The notes below the pieces were generated by a model, which was given only the letters and a program-made list of their open reading frames with translations, had not been told where the DNA came from and searched no databases. 64,000 nt of DNA from Streptomyces rubradiris. GTDB lineage: Bacteria > Actinomycetota > Actinomycetes > Streptomycetales > Streptomycetaceae. This document shows, piece by piece, positions 36,763 through 44,872 of this stretch. Made by a program: the position numbers and the translations under genes. Location: the NCBI RefSeq assembly GCF_016860525.1, contig NZ_BNEA01000015.1, positions 4,762,001 to 4,826,000 on the forward strand. The letters are read 5' to 3'. Positions within the stretch are counted from its first letter, which is position 1, and the number at the start of each line of letters is the position of its first letter.

Positions 36763-37257
36763 TCAGCCGGCGGTGAGGCGTACGGGCTGGATGCCGGTGA
36801 TGAGGGTGGTCAGGGCGCGGTCGATGTCGGGGCCGGTGTACCAGTCGCCGGTGTGGTCGATGGTGTAGACGCGGCCTTCGGCGTCGATGGCGAGGAGGGC
36901 GGCGGTGTCGGTTTCCTCGCCGAGGGGGCAGAGCTGGGTGCCGAGGGCGTGGCCGAGGTCGCCGAGGGTGCGGGCGAGGTGGAGGCCGTGCAGGGGGTCG
37001 AGGTGGAGGGTGGTGGGGGCGATCTGGCGGCCGGGGCCGGTGGGGGTGATGGTGAGGCCGCCGAATTCGGCCCAGGCTTCGACGGCGGCGGGGAAGACGG
37101 TGTGCCGGTGTCCGGCGGGTGAGGTGTGGGTGCGCAGGGCGTCGGCCCAGATCTCGGCCTGTTTGATGTCCCAGCGTCCGGGTTGCCAGCCGGCGGCGCG
37201 CAGGGCGGCGTCGACGGGTACGGGGAAGCGCGTGGTAGACGTGCGGTCGGGGTGCAT
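36763..37257 (-). CDS. SUKH-3 family immunity-type protein
   Basis: A 164-residue single-domain protein matching the SUKH-3 family: LRAAGWQPGRWD near the start, AVEAWAEFGGL near residue 60, LHLDPLHGLH near 85, and CPLGEETDTAALLAIDAEGRVYTIDHTGDWY near 110-143. SUKH proteins are immunity factors that neutralise nucleic-acid-degrading toxins. It follows the YwqJ-type deaminase gene with 46 bp between, so the two likely form a toxin-type/immunity-type pair. The pairing is inferred from position and family. Confidence 0.85.
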   Translation of the reverse strand: MHPDRTSTTRFPVPVDAALRAAGWQPGRWDIKQAEIWADALRTHTSPAGHRHTVFPAAVEAWAEFGGLTITPTGPGRQIAPTTLHLDPLHGLHLARTLGDLGHALGTQLCPLGEETDTAALLAIDAEGRVYTIDHTGDWYTGPDIDRALTTLITGIQPVRLTAG

Positions 37258-37303
37258 CTGCCCTTCGTTCGTCGAGCTTGCCGGGTGGTTCGTGGTGGTG
37301 GGG

Positions 37304-37819
37304 TCAGCCGTCGGTGGGGGTGGTGTCGACGATGCGGACGCCGAAGTGGGCGCTGAGGGCGGTGCAGGCGCGGCAGGGGGCGGCGAAGCGGCCGTGCAAG
37401 GGGTCGCCGTCCTCGCGTATGCGGCGGGTGGTGAGTTTGGCGTGTTTGAGGGCTTTGCGGGCTTCGCCGTTGGTCATGGGTCTGCGGGCGGCGCGTTTGC
37501 TGCGGGCGGCGTCGGCGGTGGTGAGGTGCCGGGAGATGAGGATGGTCTCGGCGCAGCGGCCGGTGAAGCGGTCGCGCTGGGTGCTGGGGAGGGTGTCGAG
37601 GAAGTCCTGGACGAGGGGGTGCAGGGTGGGGGGCCGGTCGCCGCGGGCGGCGGTGCAGGTGAGGGTGGTGCCGCGGACGGAGAGGGCGGCGGCGATGGCG
37701 GGCAGGATGCCGTCGCGGCGGTGCCGGAGGGTGGGGGTGGGGGGTGTTTCGGTGCCGCTCCAGTCGATGCGAGGGTCGCCGGCCCGCACGTCGGCACCTC
37801 CGGTCTGCAAGGTTGTCAT
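37304..37819 (-). CDS. YwqJ-type deaminase-fold protein (putative toxin domain, stand-alone)
   Basis: A 171-residue protein with the zinc-dependent deaminase signature in YwqJ order: GRCAETILI (Cys89-Ala-Glu91) and, after a helical segment, HGRFAAPCRACTALSAHFG (PCxxC at 148-152). YwqJ domains are toxin tips of polymorphic toxins that presumably deaminate nucleic acids. This one stands alone, without a signal peptide, WXG100/LXG or RHS module, so it may act inside the cell. ATG 37819 has GGAGGGA eight bases upstream. It is upstream of the SUKH-3 gene and divergent from the WHH-SUKH gene. Confidence 0.82.
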   Translation of the reverse strand: MTTLQTGGADVRAGDPRIDWSGTETPPTPTLRHRRDGILPAIAAALSVRGTTLTCTAARGDRPPTLHPLVQDFLDTLPSTQRDRFTGRCAETILISRHLTTADAARSKRAARRPMTNGEARKALKHAKLTTRRIREDGDPLHGRFAAPCRACTALSAHFGVRIVDTTPTDG

Positions 37820-37975
37820 GATCGTTGTCCCTCCCCTGGGGCGTCCCCCGAAGGACTTAGGGTGCCAAATGCCGTGGCTGGTGGGGAAGCTGGGGCGGTG
37901 TGACACGCCTGTTCCGGGGCGGGGTGTGACGGTGGGGTGACGGCTGGTCACGGTGGTGGCCGCCGGTGCGGGCGC

Positions 37976-38007
37976 GGGTTGCGGGTGCGGGTGGGTGTGG
38001 GTGTGGG
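37976..38007 (+). other. G-quadruplex-capable tract in the divergent promoter region
   Basis: Six GGG runs with loops of one to four bases occur on the plus strand (GGG at 37976, 37983, 37989, 37993, 37999 and 38005). This lies in the 299-bp region between the YwqJ gene and the WHH-SUKH gene. I see no gene in that region. Confidence 0.6.
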
Positions 38008-38118
38008 CGGTGTTGCGGTGGGCCGGTGACCGGGGTTGGTGTTCCGCATAGGGTGGGCGCCATCCGCGATCGACACCGCCGTTCACGGCCAGAGAGAACG
38101 CCGCAGGGGGCATCCGTC

Positions 38119-39114
38119 ATGACGACAGGTCGGCTCGGGCAGCAAGCCGCGCCGCCGAACGCGGCCTATGCCGGGCAGGTCGTGCACTTTCCGGATCCGG
38201 TCCGGGCGGCACGTCATCCGAGGGGGGTGCGGGTCGACGAGCGGGGTTATCCGGATTTCTCGCCGTACGCGCGCGTGGCGGTGGAGATCGCCGAGCCGCC
38301 GGAGGGTTTCGGGGTCGATGAGCTGCGGCTGACGGACTACGTGTCGGCGAACGCGGCATTGGCGGCGGCGGGGCACGAGTTGTGGGACACGGTGCCGAAT
38401 GTGGCGACGCCGCACGGCTGGACGTGGCATCACGTGGCGGGCACCCGGCGGCTGGAGTTGATTCCGGTCGAGGTGAAGGCGCTGCTGAGGCATCACGGCG
38501 GGGTGGCGACGGCGCGGGTGGACCATGCCAAGCGCGGGACGCGGCCGTTGCAGGAGTCGCGGCCGGTGCACTTCGGGCTGCCGAAGTCGGGTGTGGCGGT
38601 GTCGGAGGCGCAGGTGCAGGGGATCGAGGAGGACCTGGGTTACCGGTTGCCGGGTGCCTACCGTTCGTTCCTGAAGGCGGCGGGCGGTTGTGCGCCGGTC
38701 GGCGCGGCGCTGGACGCCGGGCTGGGGCTGCTGGTGGACCAGCCGTTCTTCACGGTGCGGGACGAGGCCGCGGTCAATGACCTGGTGTATGTGAACAAGT
38801 GCCTGCGCGACCACCTGACGAAGGATTACCTCGGGGTGGGGTTCGTGCAGGGCGGGTTGCTCGCGGTGAAGGTGAAGGGCGAGCGGGCCGGTTCGGTGTG
38901 GTTCTGCGCGTACGACGATGTGCGGGACGTGGACGCGGCGTGGTCGCCGGCGGAGCGGGTGGAGCGTCTGCTGCTGCCGTGCGGTGACGACTTCGACGCG
39001 TTCTTGTCCCGGTTGGCCGGTGGTCCGCCGGAGTTGGAGACGGTGGCCGGTCTGATGGTGGACGGCGGCTTCGTCCGGGTCGTCCCGGTGTCTTCCGGTC
39101 CGGTGGGGGAGTGA
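38119..39114 (+). CDS. WHH-type nuclease domain fused to a SMI1/KNR4 (SUKH-1) domain
   Basis: A 331-residue fusion. Residues about 35-130 match the HNH/EndoVII-superfamily nuclease with conserved WHH: DERGYPDFSPY, LTDYVSANAALAAAGHELWDTVP, GWTWHHVAGTRRLELIPVEVKALLRHHGG (WHH at 103-105, extra His at 125-126). Residues about 158-310 are a SUKH domain (VSEAQVQGIEEDLGYRLPGAYRSFLKAAGG), the immunity fold against such nucleases. So a toxin-type and an immunity-type domain share one chain with no secretion signal. It starts at ATG 38119. The next gene follows after 10 bp in the same operon. Confidence 0.85.
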   Translation: MTTGRLGQQAAPPNAAYAGQVVHFPDPVRAARHPRGVRVDERGYPDFSPYARVAVEIAEPPEGFGVDELRLTDYVSANAALAAAGHELWDTVPNVATPHGWTWHHVAGTRRLELIPVEVKALLRHHGGVATARVDHAKRGTRPLQESRPVHFGLPKSGVAVSEAQVQGIEEDLGYRLPGAYRSFLKAAGGCAPVGAALDAGLGLLVDQPFFTVRDEAAVNDLVYVNKCLRDHLTKDYLGVGFVQGGLLAVKVKGERAGSVWFCAYDDVRDVDAAWSPAERVERLLLPCGDDFDAFLSRLAGGPPELETVAGLMVDGGFVRVVPVSSGPVGE

Positions 39115-39124
39115 GCTGCACGCG

Positions 39125-42100
39125 ATGGTGACGTACGCGCAGGCGCAGGAGCGCGCCGAGGAGTGGATCAACGGCGACGTGCCCGTGTACCAGCACCGTG
39201 AGGTGCGGGTGCGGGAGTTCGGGCTGGGGTTCGTGGTGTGGGGCGAGGACCGGGCGGAGGGTCCGCGTTCGGACGCGGGCGGTCTGCGGCTGGTGATCGC
39301 CCGGGACAGCGGGGATGCCACGTTGTGGCCCGCGCTGCCGGTGGGTGAGGTGATCCGCCGGTACGAGGAGGAGTACGGCCGTGCCGGGGAGCCGCAGGAC
39401 GCGGTGCCGGCGCCCGCGCGGCTGGACCTCAACCAGACGTCGTTCCTGCTGACTCCTCCGGAGTGGTTGCAGGAGGCGGCGGACAAGTTGGGGGCGGGTG
39501 AACAGGGCGCGGCGGGTTCGAGCGGTTCGACGGGGTCGACGGTGGGGGCGGCTCCGGCTCCAGGTTCGGCCTCGGATACGGCCTCGGCCTCGGATACGGC
39601 CTCGGCCTCGGCCTCGGACTCTGCTTCGGCGGAGTCGGGTGGTGGGCCGGCTTCGGGCGGGGGTACGGCGCCGGGTGCTCCGGGGACGGCCGGTGTGCCG
39701 GGCGTGCCCGCTCCCGCGGAGGTGCCCGAGGGCGCCACGCCGTGGGCCGGGACCGACACGAACGCGGGGTCCGGTGAGGACGACCGTTCCGTGCCGCTGC
39801 CCGCGACGGTGTTCGCGCCGCCGTTGAGCGACTCGGACGACGCGCCGCGGCCTCCGGCGGTCGCGGCGGACGCGCCGACGGCGTTGATGTCGGGCGGCAG
39901 CCAGCTGCCGCCGACGGCGGTCGCACCGGCGCCGGACGCGCCGGACGCGCCGGGCGCCGGCCGGAACGACACGTCCCCGCCGGCACCGGGCGCGTCGGCG
40001 TACGGTCATCCGCAGGCGCAGGCGCAGGCGCAGGCGCAGGCGCAGGCGCAGGCGCAGGCGGCTCCGGGTACGCCCGCGCCGGGTGTACCGCCGTACCCTC
40101 CCGCGCACGGCACTCCGCCCCCGCCTCCGCCCATGGCCTGCGGGGCGCCGGGCGCCCCGCAGGGCGGCACGTCCGCGCCGCTCCCGCCGCCCGTTCCGTC
40201 GTACGGCTACCCGCAGGGGCCGGGCGGCGCTCCGGGATACGGCTATCCGCAGGCGCCGGGTGGTGCGCCGGGTGGTGCGCCGGGCGCGCCGCGGCCTCCG
40301 GCGGGTCCGGGTGCGCCCGCGCGTCCGCTGCCGCCGCACGCGGGGGACATCGCGGACGCCGCGACGAGCAAGGCGGCACCGCCGCCGAAGAAGGGGCGCG
40401 GGGGAGTGGGTACGCCCCCTCCGCCGCCGGGCGCCCCGGGCATGCCGGGCGCGCGTCCGGGGAGTGCGACGCCGCCGGGCGCTCCCGCGGGCGGGTACGT
40501 GCCGACGCAGCTGGTGTCGGCGCTCGGGCCGGAGGGTCCCGAGGGGCAGGCCGGTCCTGGGGGCGCGGAGGGAACGCGGGCGCCGGGCGCGCCGAACGTT
40601 CCGGGCGCCCCCAACCCGCCCGCCGCGCCCCCGGGTGCCCCGGGTGGTACGCCTCCGGGGGGTGTGCACCAGGCGGCCACGATGCTGGCCGACCCGAACC
40701 GACCGGGCGAAGGCACACCCCAGCCTCCCGGCGCGCCCCATCCGCCGGGGGCGCCCCATCCGTCGGGCGCGCCCCAGCCGTCGGCGGCCCCGCAGTCGCC
40801 GGGTGCCCCTGGTGCCCCTGGTGCGCCGGGTGCCCAAGGCATGCCCACCCCGCCCGGAGCCCCCGCGGCCCCGGGCGCGCCCGGCATGCCCCCGGCGCCG
40901 GGTGCCCCGCAGCCCCCGGGCGCGCCCCACGCCCCGGGCGCCCCCGTACCCGGCGCGCCCCAGCCTCCTGCCGCGCCGCATGCTCCGGGCGCTCCAGGTA
41001 CTCCAGGTGCTCCGGGCGCCCCCGGCGCTCCCGGTGCCGTGCACCAGGCCGAGACCATGCTGGCCGCACCCCCCGTGACCGGCGGTCCGGGTGCCGTCGC
41101 GCCCCCGGGTGCCGCCCCGAACGCCGCGCCGCCGTCCCCGCCCGCCCCTGGTGTGCCGGGCGGCGCCCCGGGCATGCCTCCGGGCGCTCAGGGCACCCCG
41201 CCCCCGATGCCGCCCGGTGCGATGCCGCCGCCCGGTGCGCCCGTACCGGGGCCGGCGTACGGGTATCCGCAGGGGCAGCCGACGGTGGGTCCGGGCTATC
41301 AGGCCGTGTTGCGCTACCGCGCGCAGGACGGTTCCGAGCAGCAGCTGATCCGGCGTTCGGCGCCGGGCATGCCGCACCCGGAGTGGCAGATCTTCCACGA
41401 GCTGCGGGCCATGAACGTGCCGCCGGACCAGGTGCTGGAGCTGCACACCGAGCTGGAGTCGTGTGAGCTGCCGGGTGCCTACTGCGCGCGGATGATCCGG
41501 GAGCAGTGGCCGCAGGCGCGGATCACGAGCATCGCGCCGTACGGCACGGACCACGCGGGCCGGCGTCAGGGCATGCATCAGTTGCTGGCGCACCAGGGCG
41601 AGTTGCACCAGGTGGCGGACGGCCCGGCGCGGCCGGCGCCGGTGCGGGCGCCGCTGCCGCCGGTGCAGGCCGCGCCGCCGGTGCCGCCGGAGGGGGTCGC
41701 GCAGGAGCTGGCGGCCGCGTTCGGGCCGGGGATCTTCCGGTTCGAGCAGCAGGCGGTGTCCCGGCAGGGTGTGCCGCCGATCGTGGCGCACACCCTGGTG
41801 GTGGCCGGACTGCCGCTGGACATGGGCCCGTTCTTCTGGGCGCAGGCGCAGCCGGGCCGTCCGGTGCCGACGCTGGCGGAGCTGGCGGCCGAGCGCGGGG
41901 TGATGGCGGCGCCGGACGCGGGCTCGTACCTGGTGATGGGCACCGACTTCGGCAAGGCGGTCTGTGTGCAGTACGGGACGGCGAGCATCGTGGCCGTGCC
42001 GGTGGAGGCGGGTCCGGGCGGTGCGCCGGTGCCGCCGCAGTTCGTGAATTCCGGGCTGCCGGAGTTCGTGCGCTGTCTGGCGTTGCTGGGCCGGATGTGG

Positions 42101-42250
42101 CGTCTGAGGTACGGGCTGAACCAGGAGCAGGCGGGCCGCTGGACCGTCGACTTCCAGGCGCAGCTGGCCGCCCTGGACCCGGCGGCGCTCGGTTCGCCGG
42201 AGAGCTGGTGGTCGGTGCTGCTGGAGCAGATGTGGGACGGGCTGTTGTAG
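39125..42250 (+). CDS. YrhB-like domain, long Pro/Gly linker, deaminase-like domain and SUKH-4 domain in one protein
   Basis: A 1041-residue multidomain protein. Residues 1-90 resemble the YrhB immunity domain (AQAQERAEEWI, GFVVWGEDR, VGEVIRRYEEEYG). Residues about 110-720 are low complexity Pro/Gly/Ala with Ser-Ala and Gln-Ala runs. Residues about 720-830 look like a zinc deaminase: HPE at 751-753, then ELESCELPGAYC giving Cys780 and Cys787, then ITSIAPYG. Residues about 855-1041 resemble SUKH-4 (FGPGIFRFEQQAV, VVAGLPLDMGPFFWAQ, ESWWSVLLEQMWDGLL). The same chain therefore joins a toxin-type domain with two immunity-type domains. A strong terminator follows at 42286-42319. Domain names are by pattern and need profile searches. 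Confidence 0.75.
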   Translation: MVTYAQAQERAEEWINGDVPVYQHREVRVREFGLGFVVWGEDRAEGPRSDAGGLRLVIARDSGDATLWPALPVGEVIRRYEEEYGRAGEPQDAVPAPARLDLNQTSFLLTPPEWLQEAADKLGAGEQGAAGSSGSTGSTVGAAPAPGSASDTASASDTASASASDSASAESGGGPASGGGTAPGAPGTAGVPGVPAPAEVPEGATPWAGTDTNAGSGEDDRSVPLPATVFAPPLSDSDDAPRPPAVAADAPTALMSGGSQLPPTAVAPAPDAPDAPGAGRNDTSPPAPGASAYGHPQAQAQAQAQAQAQAQAAPGTPAPGVPPYPPAHGTPPPPPPMACGAPGAPQGGTSAPLPPPVPSYGYPQGPGGAPGYGYPQAPGGAPGGAPGAPRPPAGPGAPARPLPPHAGDIADAATSKAAPPPKKGRGGVGTPPPPPGAPGMPGARPGSATPPGAPAGGYVPTQLVSALGPEGPEGQAGPGGAEGTRAPGAPNVPGAPNPPAAPPGAPGGTPPGGVHQAATMLADPNRPGEGTPQPPGAPHPPGAPHPSGAPQPSAAPQSPGAPGAPGAPGAQGMPTPPGAPAAPGAPGMPPAPGAPQPPGAPHAPGAPVPGAPQPPAAPHAPGAPGTPGAPGAPGAPGAVHQAETMLAAPPVTGGPGAVAPPGAAPNAAPPSPPAPGVPGGAPGMPPGAQGTPPPMPPGAMPPPGAPVPGPAYGYPQGQPTVGPGYQAVLRYRAQDGSEQQLIRRSAPGMPHPEWQIFHELRAMNVPPDQVLELHTELESCELPGAYCARMIREQWPQARITSIAPYGTDHAGRRQGMHQLLAHQGELHQVADGPARPAPVRAPLPPVQAAPPVPPEGVAQELAAAFGPGIFRFEQQAVSRQGVPPIVAHTLVVAGLPLDMGPFFWAQAQPGRPVPTLAELAAERGVMAAPDAGSYLVMGTDFGKAVCVQYGTASIVAVPVEAGPGGAPVPPQFVNSGLPEFVRCLALLGRMWRLRYGLNQEQAGRWTVDFQAQLAALDPAALGSPESWWSVLLEQMWDGLL
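40013..40060 (+). repeat. Hexanucleotide repeat (CAGGCG)x8
   Basis: Eight perfect copies of CAGGCG encode a run of alternating Gln-Ala in the linker of the SUKH-4 protein. Such a pure short repeat is prone to slippage in multiples of two residues. Confidence 0.95.
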
Positions 42251-42285
42251 CCCTTCCAGCGCGGGCACGTCCGCTGCGTGCCGCT

Positions 42286-42319
42286 GTCGGGCCCTTCGCG
42301 CGTGCGTGAAGGGCCCGAC
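42286..42319 (+). terminator. Strong hairpin after the SUKH-4 gene
   Basis: GTCGGGCCCTTC(42286-42297) pairs perfectly with GAAGGGCCCGAC(42308-42319) over a 10-base loop. It ends the WHH-SUKH/SUKH-4 operon. Confidence 0.85.
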
Positions 42320-42472
42320 GCTTGCCGGTCGCGTGCCCGGTGTGTGCCCGGCGCGCGTTCCGTGTCCGCGCGCCGTTCTGCGGAGTGTCGGGTTATGACC
42401 GCTTATGTCCGATCCATCAAGATATGCACGAAATCATTCTGTCGTGTAGGTCCGGTGGAGAGGAGTCCCAGG

Positions 42473-43360
42473 GTGAGCAGCGCATCGATGCCGCCGCACG
42501 GCTTCGCGACCGTCCGGGGGCGCGGCTACCGCCCCGACCAGGTCGACGCCTGCCTGGAGGCGCTGTCCGAGGACCGGGACGCCGCCTGGGAGCGGGCCGC
42601 CCGGCTGACCGTGCTCGCCAAGGACATGGAGGCGGAGGCGGCGCGGCTGGGCGAGGTGGTCGCCGGGCTCCAGCCGCAGACGTACGAGGCGCTGGGGGAG
42701 GGCGCCCAGCGGCTGTTCCAGCGGGTGCAGAGCGAGGCGGCGGACCTCAGGGAGCGCACCCGGCGCGCGGCCGCGCAGCACGTCGCGCGGGCCGAGGCGG
42801 AGGCCGAGCGGGTCCGCCGGGAGGCGCGAGAGGCGGCGGACGCGGTCCGCGCGGCGGCCGACGAGCACGCGCGCGGACGCGTCCTGGCCGCGCGCGCCGA
42901 GGCCAACGGCATCCGGGTCGGGGCCCGGCGCGAGGTGCGGGCGGCGCGCATGGAGGCCCTCGCCCTGGTGCGCGAGGCACGCCAGCGCGCCGCCGGGATG
43001 CTGGCCGAGAACTCCCGGGAGAACGCCGGACGCTGGGCGGCGGCCGAACGCGAGGCGGCCGAGCGGGCGGCGGAGCTGGACGCCCGGCACGCCGAGCGGG
43101 CGAGCCGGGCCGAGGCCGCGCTGGCGGCGGCCGGGCGGGCCGTGGAGGAGGCCGGGGAGTACGCCCGCCGGTGTGAGGAGCGGGCACGCGCGCGTGCCGC
43201 CGAGATCGTCGCGGACGCGCGCGTGCGCGAGGAGCGCATCGCCCAGGAGACCGAGCGGGTGCTGCGCGAGCACGGCGACACCTGGGACGCCGTGCAGGCG
43301 CACATGGACTGCGCGCGCGAGAACCTGATGTCGCTGACCGGAAGAGCCGTCACCGAGTGA
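42473..43360 (+). CDS. Coiled-coil protein with DivIVA-like N-terminus
   Basis: A 295-residue, Ala/Glu/Arg-rich, mostly coiled-coil cytoplasmic protein. The N-terminal segment PHGFATVRGRGYRPDQVDACLEALSEDRDAAWERAARL resembles the membrane-curvature-sensing start of DivIVA-family proteins. The rest (about 60-285) is heptad-like helix with many AEAE/RREA blocks, as in Streptomyces polarity proteins and so-called cellulose-binding proteins. A role in polar growth or cytoskeleton is plausible but inferred. GTG 42473 has GGAGAGGAG upstream. Confidence 0.75.
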   Translation: MSSASMPPHGFATVRGRGYRPDQVDACLEALSEDRDAAWERAARLTVLAKDMEAEAARLGEVVAGLQPQTYEALGEGAQRLFQRVQSEAADLRERTRRAAAQHVARAEAEAERVRREAREAADAVRAAADEHARGRVLAARAEANGIRVGARREVRAARMEALALVREARQRAAGMLAENSRENAGRWAAAEREAAERAAELDARHAERASRAEAALAAAGRAVEEAGEYARRCEERARARAAEIVADARVREERIAQETERVLREHGDTWDAVQAHMDCARENLMSLTGRAVTE

Positions 43361-43375
43361 GCGGGCCCGCGGGGC

Positions 43376-44872
43376 TCACTCCGGGAGCACCGGGAACCGG
43401 CGGGGTGCCACCAGCAGCAGCACCACGAACGCCAGGGCCGCCGCGCCCGCCGCGCCGAGGTAGACGGCGTGGACCGCGTCGGCGATGGCCCGCCGGGTCG
43501 CCTCCGGGGCCGTGCCGGTGTCCAGCGCGCGGGTGACGGAGTCCAGGTCGCCGGCCCCGCCCAGCCGCGCGGCCAGCACCCCGTTGGCGATGGCGCCGAA
43601 CAGGGACGCGCCGAGGGTCTGGCCGGTCTGCCGGCAGAACAGCACCGAGGCGGTCGCGGTGCCCCGCTCCGACCAGCCCACCGTCGACTGCACCCCGACG
43701 ATCAGCGGCAGCTGGAACAGGCCCAGCGCCCCGCCGAGCAGCAGCATCAGCAGCGTCGGCTGCCACCAGGCCCCCGGGTAGGGCAGGAACGGGAACGCCA
43801 GGAGGATGAGCGTGGCGAGGCCGATGCCGATCAGCGCGGTGTCCCGGAAGCCGATCCGCCGGTAGACGTGCTGGCTGAGCGCGGCGGACACCGGCCAGCT
43901 CAGCGTCCACACCGACAGCACGAACCCGGCGGCCACCGCGCCGAGTCCGAGCACCGACTGGGCGTACGTCGGCAGGAACACCGCGGGCGCCACCATCAGC
44001 AGTCCCAGCGCGCCGAGCGCCAGATTGACGGCGGCGATCGTCCGGCGCCGCCACACCCAGCCCGGGATGATGGGCTGCGCGGCCCGTCGCTCCACCGCCA
44101 CCACCACGGCGACCAGGGCGAGACCCGCGCCGAACAGAGCCAGTGACGGCGCCGACAGCCACGGCCAGGCGACCCCTCCCTGCACCAGCGCGGTCAGCAG
44201 CACCCCGCCGCACGCGAACACCGCGAGCGCGCCGGCCCAGTCCACGCGCGCGTGGCGGGCGGTTTCCCGTTCGGGCTCGTGCAGGTGACGCACGATCAGC
44301 CACAGGGCGGCCGCGCCGATCGGCAGGTTGATCAGGAAGATCCAGCGCCAGTCGGCGTAGGCGGCGAGCACTCCGCCGAGTCCGGGCCCTGCCACCGCGC
44401 AGACCGCCCAGACCGTGGACAGCCGGGACTGTATCTTCGGGCGCTCGGCCAGCGGGTACAGGTCGGCGGCGAGCGTCTGCACGGTGCCCTGCAACGCCCC
44501 ACCGCCCAGGCCCTGGACGATCCGGAACGCGATCAGCGCGCCCATGTTCCAGGCGACCGCGCACAGCAGCGACCCGGCGAGGAACACGGCGGCGCCCACC
44601 ACGAGCACCGGTTTGCGGCCGAAGGTGTCGGAGAGCTTGCCGTAGACGGGGAGCGTGACGGTGACGGCGAGCAGGTAGCCGGAGAACAGCCAGGAGAAGA
44701 CGGAGAAGCCGCCCAGGTCGCCGACGATCTGGGGGACCGCCGTGGAGACGACGGTGGAGTCCAGCGCGGCCAGTGCCATCGCCAGCATCAGGGCGGCCAC
44801 GACCGCCCCCCGGCGCCGTTCTCCCTGGTGCCGGGCCGCGCCGCCGCGTATCGCGGGTGTCGTACTCCCCAC
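43376..44872 (-). CDS. MFS transporter, DHA2 (14-span) family
   Basis: A 498-residue multidrug-type major facilitator. The first span carries LAALDSTVVSTAVPQI, the antiporter motif region YGKLSDTFGRKPVLVVG follows span 2, and about 14 hydrophobic helices are visible overall. The substrate is unknown; DHA2 members export antibiotics and biocides with proton exchange. GTG 44872 is preceded by a GGGGAGGGG site. It is divergent from the ABC transporter genes across a 445-bp region with a long palindrome. Confidence 0.9.
   Translation of the reverse strand: MGSTTPAIRGGAARHQGERRRGAVVAALMLAMALAALDSTVVSTAVPQIVGDLGGFSVFSWLFSGYLLAVTVTLPVYGKLSDTFGRKPVLVVGAAVFLAGSLLCAVAWNMGALIAFRIVQGLGGGALQGTVQTLAADLYPLAERPKIQSRLSTVWAVCAVAGPGLGGVLAAYADWRWIFLINLPIGAAALWLIVRHLHEPERETARHARVDWAGALAVFACGGVLLTALVQGGVAWPWLSAPSLALFGAGLALVAVVVAVERRAAQPIIPGWVWRRRTIAAVNLALGALGLLMVAPAVFLPTYAQSVLGLGAVAAGFVLSVWTLSWPVSAALSQHVYRRIGFRDTALIGIGLATLILLAFPFLPYPGAWWQPTLLMLLLGGALGLFQLPLIVGVQSTVGWSERGTATASVLFCRQTGQTLGASLFGAIANGVLAARLGGAGDLDSVTRALDTGTAPEATRRAIADAVHAVYLGAAGAAALAFVVLLLVAPRRFPVLPE

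Noticed and set aside
38774..42268. An 1164-codon minus-strand Arg/Pro-rich frame
   Set aside because: Shadow of the Pro-rich SUKH-4 gene; its composition is that of a reverse complement of Pro/Gly codons.
34508..42319. SUKH cluster as an integrative island at tRNA-Gln
   Set aside because: The cluster lies on the 5' side of the tRNA, whereas integration normally uses the 3' end. I see no integrase gene and no duplicated tRNA 3' end.
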